Part shown: in pieces, positions 1 to 13,023 of the stretch
Position numbering within the stretch: position 1 is the stretch's first letter
How the letters are laid out: the number at the start of each line of letters is the position of its first letter
NCBI RefSeq assembly: GCF_010092985.1
Contig: NZ_CP048106.1
Coordinates: forward strand, 1,426,001 to 1,490,000
Direction: 5' to 3'
Source of the DNA: Pontibacter pudoricolor
Lineage (GTDB): Bacteria > Bacteroidota > Bacteroidia > Cytophagales > Hymenobacteraceae
Length of the DNA: 64,000 nt
Position numbers and translations under genes: made by a program
Notes under the pieces: model-generated
Databases searched by the model: none
Told to the model about the DNA's origin: nothing
Seen by the model: the letters and a program-made list of their open reading frames with translations, nothing else

Positions 1-404
1 GTGCCCCGCTTGACGAAGGTTTCCAATCCTCCCAATACCTTTCCAGTATCTGGCAGCCGCCGAGGTCCTGCTGATTTTCTTTTTACCCCTGCTGCATTTC
101 AGTTCTGCACTTTTTGTGTAAGGCCTGCGCATGTACGCACCTGCGCCTAAATGCCTGCTTCATCCGGCACCGCATCACGGCTGTTCGTCCTTATTTTCAG
201 TTCCTGTATCATCTTTTTACATGACCAAAGTCATAGATAAAAGAAATATTTTCATTGATCTTTACTATCACTCGTTTAGATATATAAAGGTCGATTGACT
301 GGTGCAGTTAGTTGTTTATGAAGGCATTAACACCCGTTACCGGTAGCATATCAGCAAGCAGGGGCACCTGTTTACAGTTTTCTAAAACCAAAAAGAAATC
401 AACA
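1..404. other. Left-edge region without a supported gene
   Basis: No convincing complete gene was found. One + frame ending in a stop at 119-121 reads as a short hydrophobic tail, but a stop at 11-13 interrupts it, so it is at best a fragment of a gene lying left of the window. The stretch 230-300 is AT-rich and probably carries the promoter of the DUF2231 gene; I cannot point to a clear -7 box. Confidence 0.4.
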
Positions 405-884
405 ATGGACTTAACACACATCCATTTGCTGCTCAATCACTTCCCTATTGTCGGAACCCTGATCGGCGGCATGGTCATGCTCTGGGGCATGGCTAAAAAC
501 CAGAAAAACATCCAGGCACTGGCGGCCGTCCTCGTAATAGCCATGGCCCTTATTGCCATTCCGGTATACCTGACGGGCGAGCCTGCCGAAGAGCGGGTGG
601 AAGACCTGCCCGGGGTATCTGAGCCCCTGATCGAAGAACACGAAGAAGCGGCCGGTCTGGCCATGTGGGTACTGGCGGCCGCCGGCGTGGCCTCGCTGGC
701 GGCCCTGGTGCTTCGCCACCGATCCTCCTCCAGGCTGCCTTTCACCCTGGCGGCCCTGCTCACGCTGCTGGCTTTTGCAGCAATGTCCCGCGCAGGATAC
801 TACGGCGGCCAAATCCGGCATACCGAACTGCGCACTGACCAGAAGGTGCTGCCAGCCGACCAACGACAGCAACACGAAGATTAA
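405..884 (+). CDS. DUF2231-like membrane protein, first gene of a metal-efflux operon
   Basis: A 159-residue integral membrane protein beginning MDLTHIHLLLNHFPIVG. The His-rich start followed by about four hydrophobic segments is the pattern of DUF2231 proteins, whose function is unknown. The open frame extends upstream to 312, but those 31 residues are polar and unlike the family, while the ATG at 405 follows an A-rich leader, so 405 is preferred. It ends 9 bases before the CzcA gene and is probably co-transcribed with it. Residues 60-80 are acidic (EEHEE). A metal or redox role is inferred only from the neighbours. Confidence 0.75.
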   Translation: MDLTHIHLLLNHFPIVGTLIGGMVMLWGMAKNQKNIQALAAVLVIAMALIAIPVYLTGEPAEERVEDLPGVSEPLIEEHEEAAGLAMWVLAAAGVASLAALVLRHRSSSRLPFTLAALLTLLAFAAMSRAGYYGGQIRHTELRTDQKVLPADQRQQHED

Positions 885-893
885 GAAAAACTT

Positions 894-5260
<4,367 letters not shown>

Positions 5261-5264
5261 GCTC

Positions 5265-6404
5265 ATGAAAAATATCCTTTCTATAACTATAGTTGCCCTG
5301 CTACTGGCTGGCTGCAGCTCCGAAAAACCAACCGAATCTGCCGTTGCTGAAAAGCAGCAGGAAACCAATTTGGTGCAGCTTACGCCGGCGCAAATGAAAA
5401 ATGCGGGTGTTGAAGTGGGCAAACCAGAACGCAAAACCATTTCCACGGTGCTGCGGGTGAACGGCGTGATGGAAGCGCCGCCCCAAAGTATGATTTCGGT
5501 GAGTGTGCCGCTGGGCGGATACCTCAAAAAGACCACCCTGCTGCCGGGCATGTACCTGAAAAAAGGTGCGCTGATGGCCGAACTCGAAGACCAGGCCTAT
5601 ATCCAGCTGCAGCAGGATTACCTGACCGCCAAAGCACGGCTGGCCTACCTGGAACAGGAATACAGCCGCCAGCGCGACCTCAACCAAAGCAAAGCCACCA
5701 GCGACAAAGTATACCAGCAAACCCAGGCTGACTATAAAAGCCAGCGGGTATTACTGCAGGCGCTGGCCGAAAAGCTGCGTATGGTAGGCCTAAACCCAAA
5801 CCGGCTGACGGAAAACAACCTCACCCGCACCCTGCGCCTATACGCGCCCATCGACGGCTATGTGACCAAGGTAAACGTGAATGTGGGCAAGTATGTCGTG
5901 CCGACGGATGTGCTGTTCGAACTGGTAGACCCGCGCGACCTGCACCTGAAACTCACCGTGTTCGAAAAAGACCTGGACAAACTGGCGATCGGGCAGCAAG
6001 TGCTGACTTTCCGGGCTAATCAGCCGGAAAAAAAGTACCCCGGAAAGATCATTTACATTGGCAAAGACGTAGCCAACGACCGTGCTGTGGAAGTGCACTG
6101 CCACCTCGAAAAAGAAGACCCCGCACTGGTGCCCGGCATGTTCATGAACGCTGAAATTGAAGTTCAGAGCAAGGAAGCCTATACCTTGCCCGAAGACGCC
6201 ATTGTCCGCTATGGCAACAAGCAGTACGTGTTCGCGGTGCGGGACAGCAGCGTTTTCGAGATGGTGGAAGCCAAGGCCGGCAATTCCGAACACGGCTTTA
6301 CTGCCCTCGTGCCAGGGCCGGCCTTACAGCCAGACAAGCAGACCTACGTCACCAAAGGCGCTTATTCGCTGCTGATGAAACTAAAGAACAAGGAAGAAGA
6401 GTAA
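5265..6404 (+). CDS. CzcB/CusB-like periplasmic adaptor lipoprotein of the metal pump
   Basis: 379-residue membrane-fusion protein that should link the CzcA permease to the TolC domain. The N-terminus MKNILSITIVALLLAGC is a lipoprotein signal with Cys17. Next come a barrel-sandwich (lipoyl) half (PLGGYLKKTTLLPGMYLKKG), a Gln-rich alpha-hairpin (about 105-170), the second lipoyl half (APIDGYVTKVNVNVGKYV), and beta-barrel and membrane-proximal domains (LPEDAIVRYGNKQYVF). It starts 4 bases after the stop of the fusion gene, as expected for one tripartite efflux operon. No His/Met-rich metal-binding tail is visible. Confidence 0.88.
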   Translation: MKNILSITIVALLLAGCSSEKPTESAVAEKQQETNLVQLTPAQMKNAGVEVGKPERKTISTVLRVNGVMEAPPQSMISVSVPLGGYLKKTTLLPGMYLKKGALMAELEDQAYIQLQQDYLTAKARLAYLEQEYSRQRDLNQSKATSDKVYQQTQADYKSQRVLLQALAEKLRMVGLNPNRLTENNLTRTLRLYAPIDGYVTKVNVNVGKYVVPTDVLFELVDPRDLHLKLTVFEKDLDKLAIGQQVLTFRANQPEKKYPGKIIYIGKDVANDRAVEVHCHLEKEDPALVPGMFMNAEIEVQSKEAYTLPEDAIVRYGNKQYVFAVRDSSVFEMVEAKAGNSEHGFTALVPGPALQPDKQTYVTKGAYSLLMKLKNKEEE

Positions 6405-6433
6405 ACAGATTTATACTTTAAACAGCCCTAACT

Positions 6434-7567
6434 ATGGCAACAACAAGTGTTATACCGGAGAAGAGGTACAGAGACAGCCTTCAAACTGAAGTAGATGCCG
6501 CCTTTTTGTATGGGCGCATTGCCGCCGCGGAAGAAGTGCCGGCCATTGCCAACATGTTCCGGGAGCTGGGCGAAATAGAGCAGGAGCATGCCACCAAGAT
6601 GCAGGCAAAGCTGCAGCGCGACGGTATCGCCATCGTGCTGCCGCCTCCCTCCGGGCGCGCCCGCGTGCTCGACCGCATCGGCAAGATACTGGGCTACGGC
6701 TACGTGGTAGGCGTGCTGATGGACACCGAGAAAAGTATAACCGCTGCCCAACTGGCCCAGAAAGAGAAAAGCAACATTCCCATTTCCGGCGACGAGGCAA
6801 ATCATGTCAAAATTCTGCAGGCGCTGCTGAGCAGTAAAAGCAGAGTATCAGGTGAACATATTGCCCGCATTGAGGGCAAGCACAGAAGTATAGGCGGCAA
6901 CGCGCTGCGGGCGGCGGTGCTGGGCGCAAACGACGGCCTGGTATCTAACATGAGCCTGGTGATGGGCGTTGCCGGCGCCACCGACGGGCAGAGCGGGGTG
7001 CTGCTGGCAGGCATGGCCGGATTGCTGGCAGGTGCCTTGTCGATGGCGCTGGGCGAGTGGATCTCGGTGAAGAGCTCGCAGGAGCTGTACGAGCGGCAAA
7101 TGGCTCTGGAAATGCTCGAGATAGAGACCAACCCCGAAGGAGAAAGGCGTGAGCTGGCGCTCATCTATATCGCCAAAGGCATACCCGAAGCACAGGCCCA
7201 CCAGATGGCCGCCACCGCCATGCAGGACACCGAGCATGCACACGAGATCCTGGTAAAAGAAGAACTGGGCATAAACTCAGAGGAGCTGAAGGGCTCTGCC
7301 TGGGAGGCCGCCATTACTTCTTTTCTGCTTTTCTCTGTCGGGGCTATACTTCCGGTTATTCCTTTTTTCTATGCTTCGGGCTTCATGGCCATCGGGCAAA
7401 GTCTTTCCTTCAGCACGATCGGTTTGTTCGTGATTGGATCAGCCATCACGCTTTTTACCGGCAAAAGCATATGGTTCTCCGGTTTCCGGCAGGTACTGTT
7501 CGGGTTGGCAGCGGCTGCCATCACCTTTGGCATCGGTAAGCTGATCGGGGTAAGTATAGCAGGGTAA
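6434..7567 (+). CDS. Ferritin-like/VIT1-CCC1 family iron (Mn) transporter, MbfA type
   Basis: 377 residues with two parts. Residues 1-140 form a ferritin/rubrerythrin-like helical domain with Glu-rich helices and ExxH motifs (EIEQEHATKM). Residues 150-377 are a VIT1/CCC1 transporter with GANDGLVSNMSLVMGVAGA and GALSMALGEWISVKSS, typical of the family, and about five membrane helices. In the bacterial MbfA family this layout exports iron and helps against peroxide stress; assigning that role here is inference. It lies 29 bases after the metal-pump operon and has the same GC-rich codon use, suggesting one metal-homeostasis block. Confidence 0.87.
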   Translation: MATTSVIPEKRYRDSLQTEVDAAFLYGRIAAAEEVPAIANMFRELGEIEQEHATKMQAKLQRDGIAIVLPPPSGRARVLDRIGKILGYGYVVGVLMDTEKSITAAQLAQKEKSNIPISGDEANHVKILQALLSSKSRVSGEHIARIEGKHRSIGGNALRAAVLGANDGLVSNMSLVMGVAGATDGQSGVLLAGMAGLLAGALSMALGEWISVKSSQELYERQMALEMLEIETNPEGERRELALIYIAKGIPEAQAHQMAATAMQDTEHAHEILVKEELGINSEELKGSAWEAAITSFLLFSVGAILPVIPFFYASGFMAIGQSLSFSTIGLFVIGSAITLFTGKSIWFSGFRQVLFGLAAAAITFGIGKLIGVSIAG

Positions 7568-7610
7568 TTGACAGTTTACAAAGGTATTTTACAGAGTATC
7601 ATTAAAGGCT

Positions 7611-8321
7611 GTGTCAATCAATAAAAGAAGCTTGGGACAAACATTATTACACCTGATAGCGCTGCTTTCAGTAAAGGTAGTAACATTGAGTCTTCTATTC
7701 CTGATTTGCCTTTTAGTAACTTACTCCATAGTGCACGATGTATTTACAGATAGCGATACAGGGTTTGACTCCAGGATGTTTGCCATTGCTGATCACCTTG
7801 CTTCGCCAGGTATGACACATTTTATGCGAACTATTTCTTTTTTAGGGTCTGAAGACTACCTGATCATACTACCAGCACTGATCATACTAATTTTTTCGTT
7901 TTACAAAGATATGCGCTGGAACAGCTTGCGCATACTTCTTATCTCCTTTATAAGTTCTCTTCTAAACCAGATACTGAAACTATACTTTCAACGCCCCCGC
8001 CCTTCTATGGCCCTGATAAATGCCTCAGGATTAAGCTTTCCGAGCGGACATGCCATGATTGGAGGCGTTTTTCACGGATTGCTTATCTATATAGTTTTTA
8101 CCACTGTGGAAAGCAAATTCTGGCGTTGGCTCCTAACGCTGCTACTTACGCTTATTATGTTACTGGTCGGGTTTAGCCGCATCTATTTAAAAGTACATTA
8201 TGCTACCGATGTGGTTGCTGGTTATACTATGGGATTGATCTGGCTTTTGATCTCTTTATACCTGCTTTCTGTGATAGAAAATGTTTACATCACAAGGTAT
8301 AAACAACGTAACATACAATGA
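7611..8321 (+). CDS. PAP2-superfamily membrane phosphatase (first of three)
   Basis: 236-residue membrane protein with the three PAP2 motifs: KLYFQRPRP (K-x6-RP), FPSGHAM, and SRIYLKVHYATD (SR-x5-H-x3-D). It should dephosphorylate a lipid phosphate or pyrophosphate (phosphatidic acid, undecaprenyl-PP and similar) at the outer face of the inner membrane. About six hydrophobic segments surround the motifs. The start is GTG at 7611; the next in-frame ATG is well inside the first conserved region, so GTG is preferred. Base composition falls abruptly at this gene to the lower-GC style of the rest of the window. Confidence 0.85.
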   Translation: MSINKRSLGQTLLHLIALLSVKVVTLSLLFLICLLVTYSIVHDVFTDSDTGFDSRMFAIADHLASPGMTHFMRTISFLGSEDYLIILPALIILIFSFYKDMRWNSLRILLISFISSLLNQILKLYFQRPRPSMALINASGLSFPSGHAMIGGVFHGLLIYIVFTTVESKFWRWLLTLLLTLIMLLVGFSRIYLKVHYATDVVAGYTMGLIWLLISLYLLSVIENVYITRYKQRNIQ

Positions 8322-8682
8322 AAGCTCTTCAAACCGTACACTGTAACCAATTTTAAAGTGCTAATACTCCGAGTAAGATCAATGGAGAATCTGTTTCCAA
8401 AGCAAGGCATCTGAGAACAAACTGATACTTTCTGTCAGGTGTGCGTTCCAACTGACCAATTCCTATCGAAGCACTGAAGAAAATTTTGTGTGCCCTTCTT
8501 TTTACCGAGTGAAGAACAGGATCATAACACTCAGTTCTTCGTTATATATTAATAATGCCAATTGGATGGAGACCACGAAATACATTTCCAATTAGCGTAG
8601 TCTCTTCTATCACTTAGCCACTCTCCCCAGGTTGTAAGTATCCCTCCAGGTAATCGATACCATCAAACTTAAACACTGTTAC
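8322..8682. other. Intergenic region between two PAP2 genes
   Basis: A 361-base AT-rich gap with no open frame of note and no clear terminator. It probably holds the promoter of the following PAP2 gene, but no strong -7 box could be picked out. Confidence 0.4.
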
Positions 8683-9564
8683 ATGATAAAAAACTTATTT
8701 ACGCTCTGGCTTACCTTCATCCTGATGTTGGGTTCGTGTGGACAGGAACTTATGGCACAGGAAACAGATACCCTCCGAAAATATGAGAAGTCCCGGCCAG
8801 ATAGTCTGAAAGTACCTTTCTATAAAACCAAACTGTTTAAGGCAACTATAATCCCGGCTGTGCTTATCGGGTATGGGGTAAGCACTATTAAGGATAATGG
8901 CATCTACTCAAGTTATGACGCACGCAAAGATATATTAGATGCTTATCCAAACTTTGATACGTGGCTTGATAATCCCCTCTTGATAGCGCCCTATGTAGAA
9001 CTGGCCCTTGTAAACCTGTTACAGGTAAAATCAAACAACGATTTTGTGAACACGGCGCTGGTTACCCTTAAAGCCGAAGCGTTAATGGCTACGATGGTTT
9101 TTGGTCTTAAAGAGGTTACAAAACTGGAACGCCCGAATGGAGAGGATAAGAACGCTATGCCATCAGGACACACCGCTCAAGCTTTTCTGGCGGCATCTAT
9201 AGTACATACAGAATTAAGGCATCATAGCCAGTGGTATGGTGTGGGTGCATATGGCATTGCAACCAGTGTGGCAGCTATACGCATGTTAAAAAACAAGCAC
9301 TGGCAATCAGATGTATTTGTAGGAGCAGGAATTGGTATTCTTTCATCCCATCTCTCCTACTTATCTCACCGTAACCGCTGGGGACGTAAACCTTTTACAT
9401 TAGTACCATCTTTTAATTATGGAACAACAGGAGTTGCTCTATTTATCAGCTTAGATGACTTACAGTATGAGAGAAAAGCGCCCGGAACGCAAAGTTACTA
9501 CTGGCTGAATAAAACCATACAGGCCCCTCCTGTTGATAATTTGTCCGCTAATAAAATTTATTAG
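8683..9564 (+). CDS. PAP2-superfamily phosphatase with signal peptide (second of three)
   Basis: 293 residues. A hydrophobic N-terminus (MIKNLFTLWLTFILMLGSC...) could be a signal peptide or lipoprotein signal. PAP2 motifs follow: KEVTKLERP (K-x6-RP), MPSGHTAQAF, and an R-x5-H-x3-D motif, IRMLKNKHWQSD, in which the usual Ser before Arg is Ile. The C-terminal part after SYLSHRNRWG is an extra soluble/beta-like region (LVPSFNYGTTGVALFISL) resembling an outer-membrane or periplasmic segment. The substrate is unknown. It is not obviously co-transcribed with the first PAP2 gene (gap 361 bases) and converges with the third. Confidence 0.85.
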   Translation: MIKNLFTLWLTFILMLGSCGQELMAQETDTLRKYEKSRPDSLKVPFYKTKLFKATIIPAVLIGYGVSTIKDNGIYSSYDARKDILDAYPNFDTWLDNPLLIAPYVELALVNLLQVKSNNDFVNTALVTLKAEALMATMVFGLKEVTKLERPNGEDKNAMPSGHTAQAFLAASIVHTELRHHSQWYGVGAYGIATSVAAIRMLKNKHWQSDVFVGAGIGILSSHLSYLSHRNRWGRKPFTLVPSFNYGTTGVALFISLDDLQYERKAPGTQSYYWLNKTIQAPPVDNLSANKIY

Positions 9565-9597
9565 GGCCTTATAAAGTGGGCTTTCTTCAAAGCAAAT

Positions 9598-10470
9598 TTA
9601 AAATATAAGCAGTGCACTAACGCCACCTGATCTTATACCGGGCTGAGGTGTGATCAACAGCTTTTGTTTACGTAGCATCAGTTTTTGGTCTAGCAAATCA
9701 TATAAATAAAGCGTTCCTTTTGCCGAAAGGTATCCCACCAAGGCACCTGCCAGAACATCTGTTGTCCAGTGGGCATTATCGTTTATTCGTGACAGCCCTA
9801 CCATAGAAGCAATACCGTAAGCTAAAGGCGGAACTATAGGATGCTCGTAACGGTAAACGGAAGCTACTGAGGTTGCTACTGCAAACGCAGTAGTGGTATG
9901 GGAAGACGGCAAAGAGGTATGGGCCGGACTCAGCGACGGGCCATCAAAAAAATGATTATCGTCGCCGCTGTCAGGTCTGTGCCGATGGAACTGATGCTTG
10001 AGTACTTCTGTAAAACCTGCGCTCACCAATATACTACCGGTAGCCAGTATGCCGGCTTTTTCCAGTTTTTTATCTTTCATGAGCATACCTGTAGCTGCTG
10101 CTGTTACGGCAAGTGGCAGCATATAATGTTGCCGGCCCAGTGGCTCTACAACAGAAGCTAGCTTATCAACTACCAGTGACCTGTTGGAATACATAAAGCG
10201 CTGTACCGGCTCATCCACCCAGGCAAAAGTCGCTGTCCAGAGACCAGCACCTGCAACTATAAAGGCTGCATTTTTTATGACTGTTGATCTTTGCCTGCTT
10301 TCTTTCTGAGCCTCTATTCTAATAACCTGATCTAATGTATCCGGGCTATGGCCATACCTAACTGAATCTATAGTTACAGCCGGTACCTGAGCATGCACAG
10401 TGGAAACTATAGACAACAACATAAACAGGAAAATGCCATGCCTGCAATTACCAAGAGAAACCAGTTTCAT
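9598..10470 (-). CDS. PAP2-superfamily phosphatase with signal peptide (third of three)
   Basis: 290 residues with a cleavable-looking signal (FLFMLLSIVSTVHAQ). PAP2 motifs: KHQFHRHRP (K-x6-RP), LPSSHTTTAF (Ser replaces the usual Gly of PSGH), and SRINDNAHWTTD. This is a soluble or loosely membrane-associated periplasmic PAP2 form, different from the polytopic first copy. It faces the second PAP2 gene convergently with only 33 bases between stops. The last ~40 residues (KLLITPQPGIRSGGVSALLIF) resemble a terminal beta segment. Substrate unknown. Confidence 0.85.
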   Translation of the reverse strand: MKLVSLGNCRHGIFLFMLLSIVSTVHAQVPAVTIDSVRYGHSPDTLDQVIRIEAQKESRQRSTVIKNAAFIVAGAGLWTATFAWVDEPVQRFMYSNRSLVVDKLASVVEPLGRQHYMLPLAVTAAATGMLMKDKKLEKAGILATGSILVSAGFTEVLKHQFHRHRPDSGDDNHFFDGPSLSPAHTSLPSSHTTTAFAVATSVASVYRYEHPIVPPLAYGIASMVGLSRINDNAHWTTDVLAGALVGYLSAKGTLYLYDLLDQKLMLRKQKLLITPQPGIRSGGVSALLIF

Positions 10471-10501
10471 ACGCCGCTAAATTTCAAAAAAATGACACTT
10501 C

Positions 10502-11716
10502 CTACTCGTTACCCGGTATCGTAAAGCCCAGGTCTGCACTGATAATAAAGGCCTTCAGCCCGTCGCTTCGCCAGTAGTTGCCGCCACGCACTTCTATACT
10601 TTTAAACTGCGTGGTATTGCGGGAAAATGGCAGGCCGAAATGAGTGATACCTTCCAGCGGAGAGTAGCGCACGCCAAGCCCGACTTTATGACTGTTTATT
10701 CCTGCCAGATCGTAGTCAGAAGTATACAGTTCTTCGGTGGATAAATGTGCTTTGTAGGGTGAGAAATAATCTACAGCCGTTTGAGTGTGGTAGCGGTAGA
10801 AGGGATAAAACGAAAAGAACGGCCCTATTTTGATCGACGTTTCCAACTCTATCGTATTGGCTGTCATACCCCAGCTATCGGTATAGAAGCGGTAAAAGAA
10901 ACGCATGGTCAGGTAATCCGAGGTGTAATAATTAAGCCGCAGACCGACAGGATATTTATACCGGGTATCTGGCAGGCGCTCTATGTCGGGAAGTTCCTGA
11001 TCTGCAAAATATACCCGCTGGAATGGCGTGGAAAGCAAACCGGTCTGGTACACTACGTCTGATGAGAGCGCAGCCTGCATTTTCCGGTTGATCACCTGTG
11101 AAAGGGTAGCCGACAAACTATAGGACTGGCGTTTGTCCTCGTCCAGTAATTGTCCCTTACCGCGCAGCTCGATGGGGTAAATACGCGACCAGGTATCGAA
11201 AAAGGCCAGCGCACCCAGGCTTAGTTCCCGGTTTCCGTCTTTAGAAACGATAGCCCAGTTCGCTCCTACCGAAACAGACTGGTAATCGTACTCGGTGGAG
11301 CCGCCGATGGTAATGCCCTTTATCGTGCGGCGGGCGTTGTTGCGGCGGCTTATCCCTACATTCAGGTGGGTACGGGTGTCCGATTTGGAAGCACCGGAAA
11401 CGTTATAGTCTATTTGATCCGAAGATGCAGAAGTATAGAAATCCATCCCGAAATTCACGTTCAGGTTAGTAACCGTATCCAGCGGCACATTCACGATAAT
11501 GGTGGGCGTCACATCGGTCAGTTCTTCGGTGCCAATGCCACCCGTAACCGGAGAATGTTCTCCTGTCTGGCTATAATAGCTGCCAAGTATGTTTACTTCA
11601 GCCGGCGACAATTCACGTGTCCTGCGGCCTTTAGCAGTTGCTGTTGTTGTATTTTGCGCCATCGTTGCAGTAGCCACCGAGCAGGCCACCAACATCCCGA
11701 TATACCTTAGTTGCAT
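10502..11716 (-). CDS. DUF3570 protein, probable outer-membrane beta-barrel of a redox operon
   Basis: 404 residues with a signal peptide (MQLRYIGMLVACSVATATMAQ) and, through most of the length, alternating polar/hydrophobic strands rich in aromatic and Gly residues. Early motifs ELSPAEVNILGSYYSQTGEHSPVTGGIGTE (given in parts: ELSPAEVNILGSYYSQ, TGEHSPVTGGIGTE) and TELTDVTPTI-like segments match what I know of DUF3570. The family has no established activity; a barrel in the outer membrane is inferred from the strand pattern. Its start overlaps the DUF4266 stop by 10 bases, so the two are translationally coupled and probably act together. Confidence 0.8.
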   Translation of the reverse strand: MQLRYIGMLVACSVATATMAQNTTTATAKGRRTRELSPAEVNILGSYYSQTGEHSPVTGGIGTEELTDVTPTIIVNVPLDTVTNLNVNFGMDFYTSASSDQIDYNVSGASKSDTRTHLNVGISRRNNARRTIKGITIGGSTEYDYQSVSVGANWAIVSKDGNRELSLGALAFFDTWSRIYPIELRGKGQLLDEDKRQSYSLSATLSQVINRKMQAALSSDVVYQTGLLSTPFQRVYFADQELPDIERLPDTRYKYPVGLRLNYYTSDYLTMRFFYRFYTDSWGMTANTIELETSIKIGPFFSFYPFYRYHTQTAVDYFSPYKAHLSTEELYTSDYDLAGINSHKVGLGVRYSPLEGITHFGLPFSRNTTQFKSIEVRGGNYWRSDGLKAFIISADLGFTIPGNE

Positions 11717-11934
11717 CCGCAGCCTCCTCCCATTTTACCGCCTGTCGCCCCGGATGCCCCTTCCCGGTAGCTTTCAAAATTCATTTCAAACGTCTGCACC
11801 TTGCGGGCACTCAACTGCATTTCTTCTTCGTTCAGATACGACTTCTGATAAGGCTTTACCGTTTCGCAACTGCTCAGCAAGCCAACTATAAGCAGGCCTG
11901 CAAAAACAGCTAATGGTTTGAAGTGCATTTTCAT
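11707..11934 (-). CDS. DUF4266 small lipoprotein with SGAT motif and GGGCGCN tail
   Basis: 75 residues. The signal (LIVGLLSSC) places the lipid anchor at Cys23. A short charged stretch leads to YREGASGATGG and the extreme C-terminus ends GGGCGCN, with Cys72 and Cys74. SGAT (Thr64) after an acidic-Gly pair resembles the [D/E]Gx[S/T]GA[S/T] sites where ApbE enzymes attach FMN. The gene directly follows apbE on the - strand, so it is the obvious candidate acceptor. The Cys-Gly-Cys end could instead bind a metal or exchange electrons with the neighbouring thioredoxin. Lipidation is well supported; flavinylation is inference. Confidence 0.8.
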   Translation of the reverse strand: MKMHFKPLAVFAGLLIVGLLSSCETVKPYQKSYLNEEEMQLSARKVQTFEMNFESYREGASGATGGKMGGGCGCN

Positions 11935-11945
11935 AGTTCAGGGGA

Positions 11946-13007
11946 TTACGGTTGTGCTTTGGCTGTTTTGTTATCTTTCTCAGGGGATTTCCTGTTCTGA
12001 TAAAAGTGCAGGCTCAGGTTATCGGAGGCAAGCATTTCATCTTTATCCGTTATCAGCAGGCACTCCACTCCTTTCAGTTGATTGATCAGGTATAAACCAT
12101 CCTCCGGGCCAAGTACATAGGTAGCGGTCGCCAGGGCATCAGCCAGCTCGGCATCAGGGCAGATAATGGTCACGCTCTTTATACCGGTGGCCGGGTAGCC
12201 GGTTCTGGGATCAATGATGTGGCCATAGCGTTTGCCATCTATTTGGGCAAACTTTTCATAGTCGCCGGAGGTAACGACCGCTGTTTCGCTGGCCGTAAGC
12301 CAGCTGAATACTTTATCTTTTTCGGCAGGGTCGGCAATACCTACATACCAGGGCTGGCCATCGGGTTGTTTGCCCCAGGTGGTCATGTCGCCAGCGGCAT
12401 TCACTACTCCGGCTTTAATGCCCATTTTACGCATCACATCCCGGGCCCGGTTAGCCGCATATCCTTTGCCGATCGCTCCAAACCCGATCTTCATTTCCGG
12501 ATCTTCCAGGTATACGCTATAGTTGGCAGGGTTGAGTTTAATGCGCTGGTACCCGATATGCTTCACAGAGGCAGCCACATCTTCAGGAGCAGGAAGTCGG
12601 GTCATGCTGCCATCAAACTTCCATAGTTTATAAGCGGCTGCAAACGAGATATCAAAAGCACCATCAGTAAGCTTAGAAATTTTTATGCTGCGGGAAATGA
12701 GGTTGTATAGTTCCGGGTCAACGGAAACGGGCATGGAGCCTGCCGCGCGGTTTATGGCGCTGGTCTGGCTGGTGGGCTGCCATTCCGAGATCAGGGCCTC
12801 GATGCGTTTTATTTCGTTTACGCCTGCATCTATGGCTTTGGTAGCCAGCTGCTCGTTCTCCGACACTGCTACCAGTTCAAAACGGGTACCCATTAAAAGG
12901 AGCACCTTCTTGTGCGCTTTGGCAGAAGAAGGTGCTCCCTGGGCAATGCTTTCTGCTTGCATCAGTAGCAAACTAAGTATAACAAGTAAGCTAAGGCGAT
13001 GCAGCAT
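11946..13007 (-). CDS. apbE: FAD:protein FMN transferase (ApbE family), exported
   Basis: 353 residues with an N-terminal signal (LSLLVILSLLLMQAESIAQG). ApbE enzymes transfer FMN from FAD to a Thr/Ser of a target protein in the periplasm using Mg2+. Visible family motifs are MGTRFELVAV, FGAIGKGYAA, VNAAGDMTTW (NAGGD position), VTSGDYEKF, HIIDPRTGYP and ADALATATYV. Length is normal. No RnfG/NqrC-type acceptor is encoded nearby; the only local candidate is the DUF4266 lipoprotein starting 12 bases downstream. The charged C-terminal tail (RKSPEKDNKTAKAQP) is unremarkable. Confidence 0.9.
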   Translation of the reverse strand: MLHRLSLLVILSLLLMQAESIAQGAPSSAKAHKKVLLLMGTRFELVAVSENEQLATKAIDAGVNEIKRIEALISEWQPTSQTSAINRAAGSMPVSVDPELYNLISRSIKISKLTDGAFDISFAAAYKLWKFDGSMTRLPAPEDVAASVKHIGYQRIKLNPANYSVYLEDPEMKIGFGAIGKGYAANRARDVMRKMGIKAGVVNAAGDMTTWGKQPDGQPWYVGIADPAEKDKVFSWLTASETAVVTSGDYEKFAQIDGKRYGHIIDPRTGYPATGIKSVTIICPDAELADALATATYVLGPEDGLYLINQLKGVECLLITDKDEMLASDNLSLHFYQNRKSPEKDNKTAKAQP

Positions 13008-13023
13008 GGGCAGTGGTTTTCTA

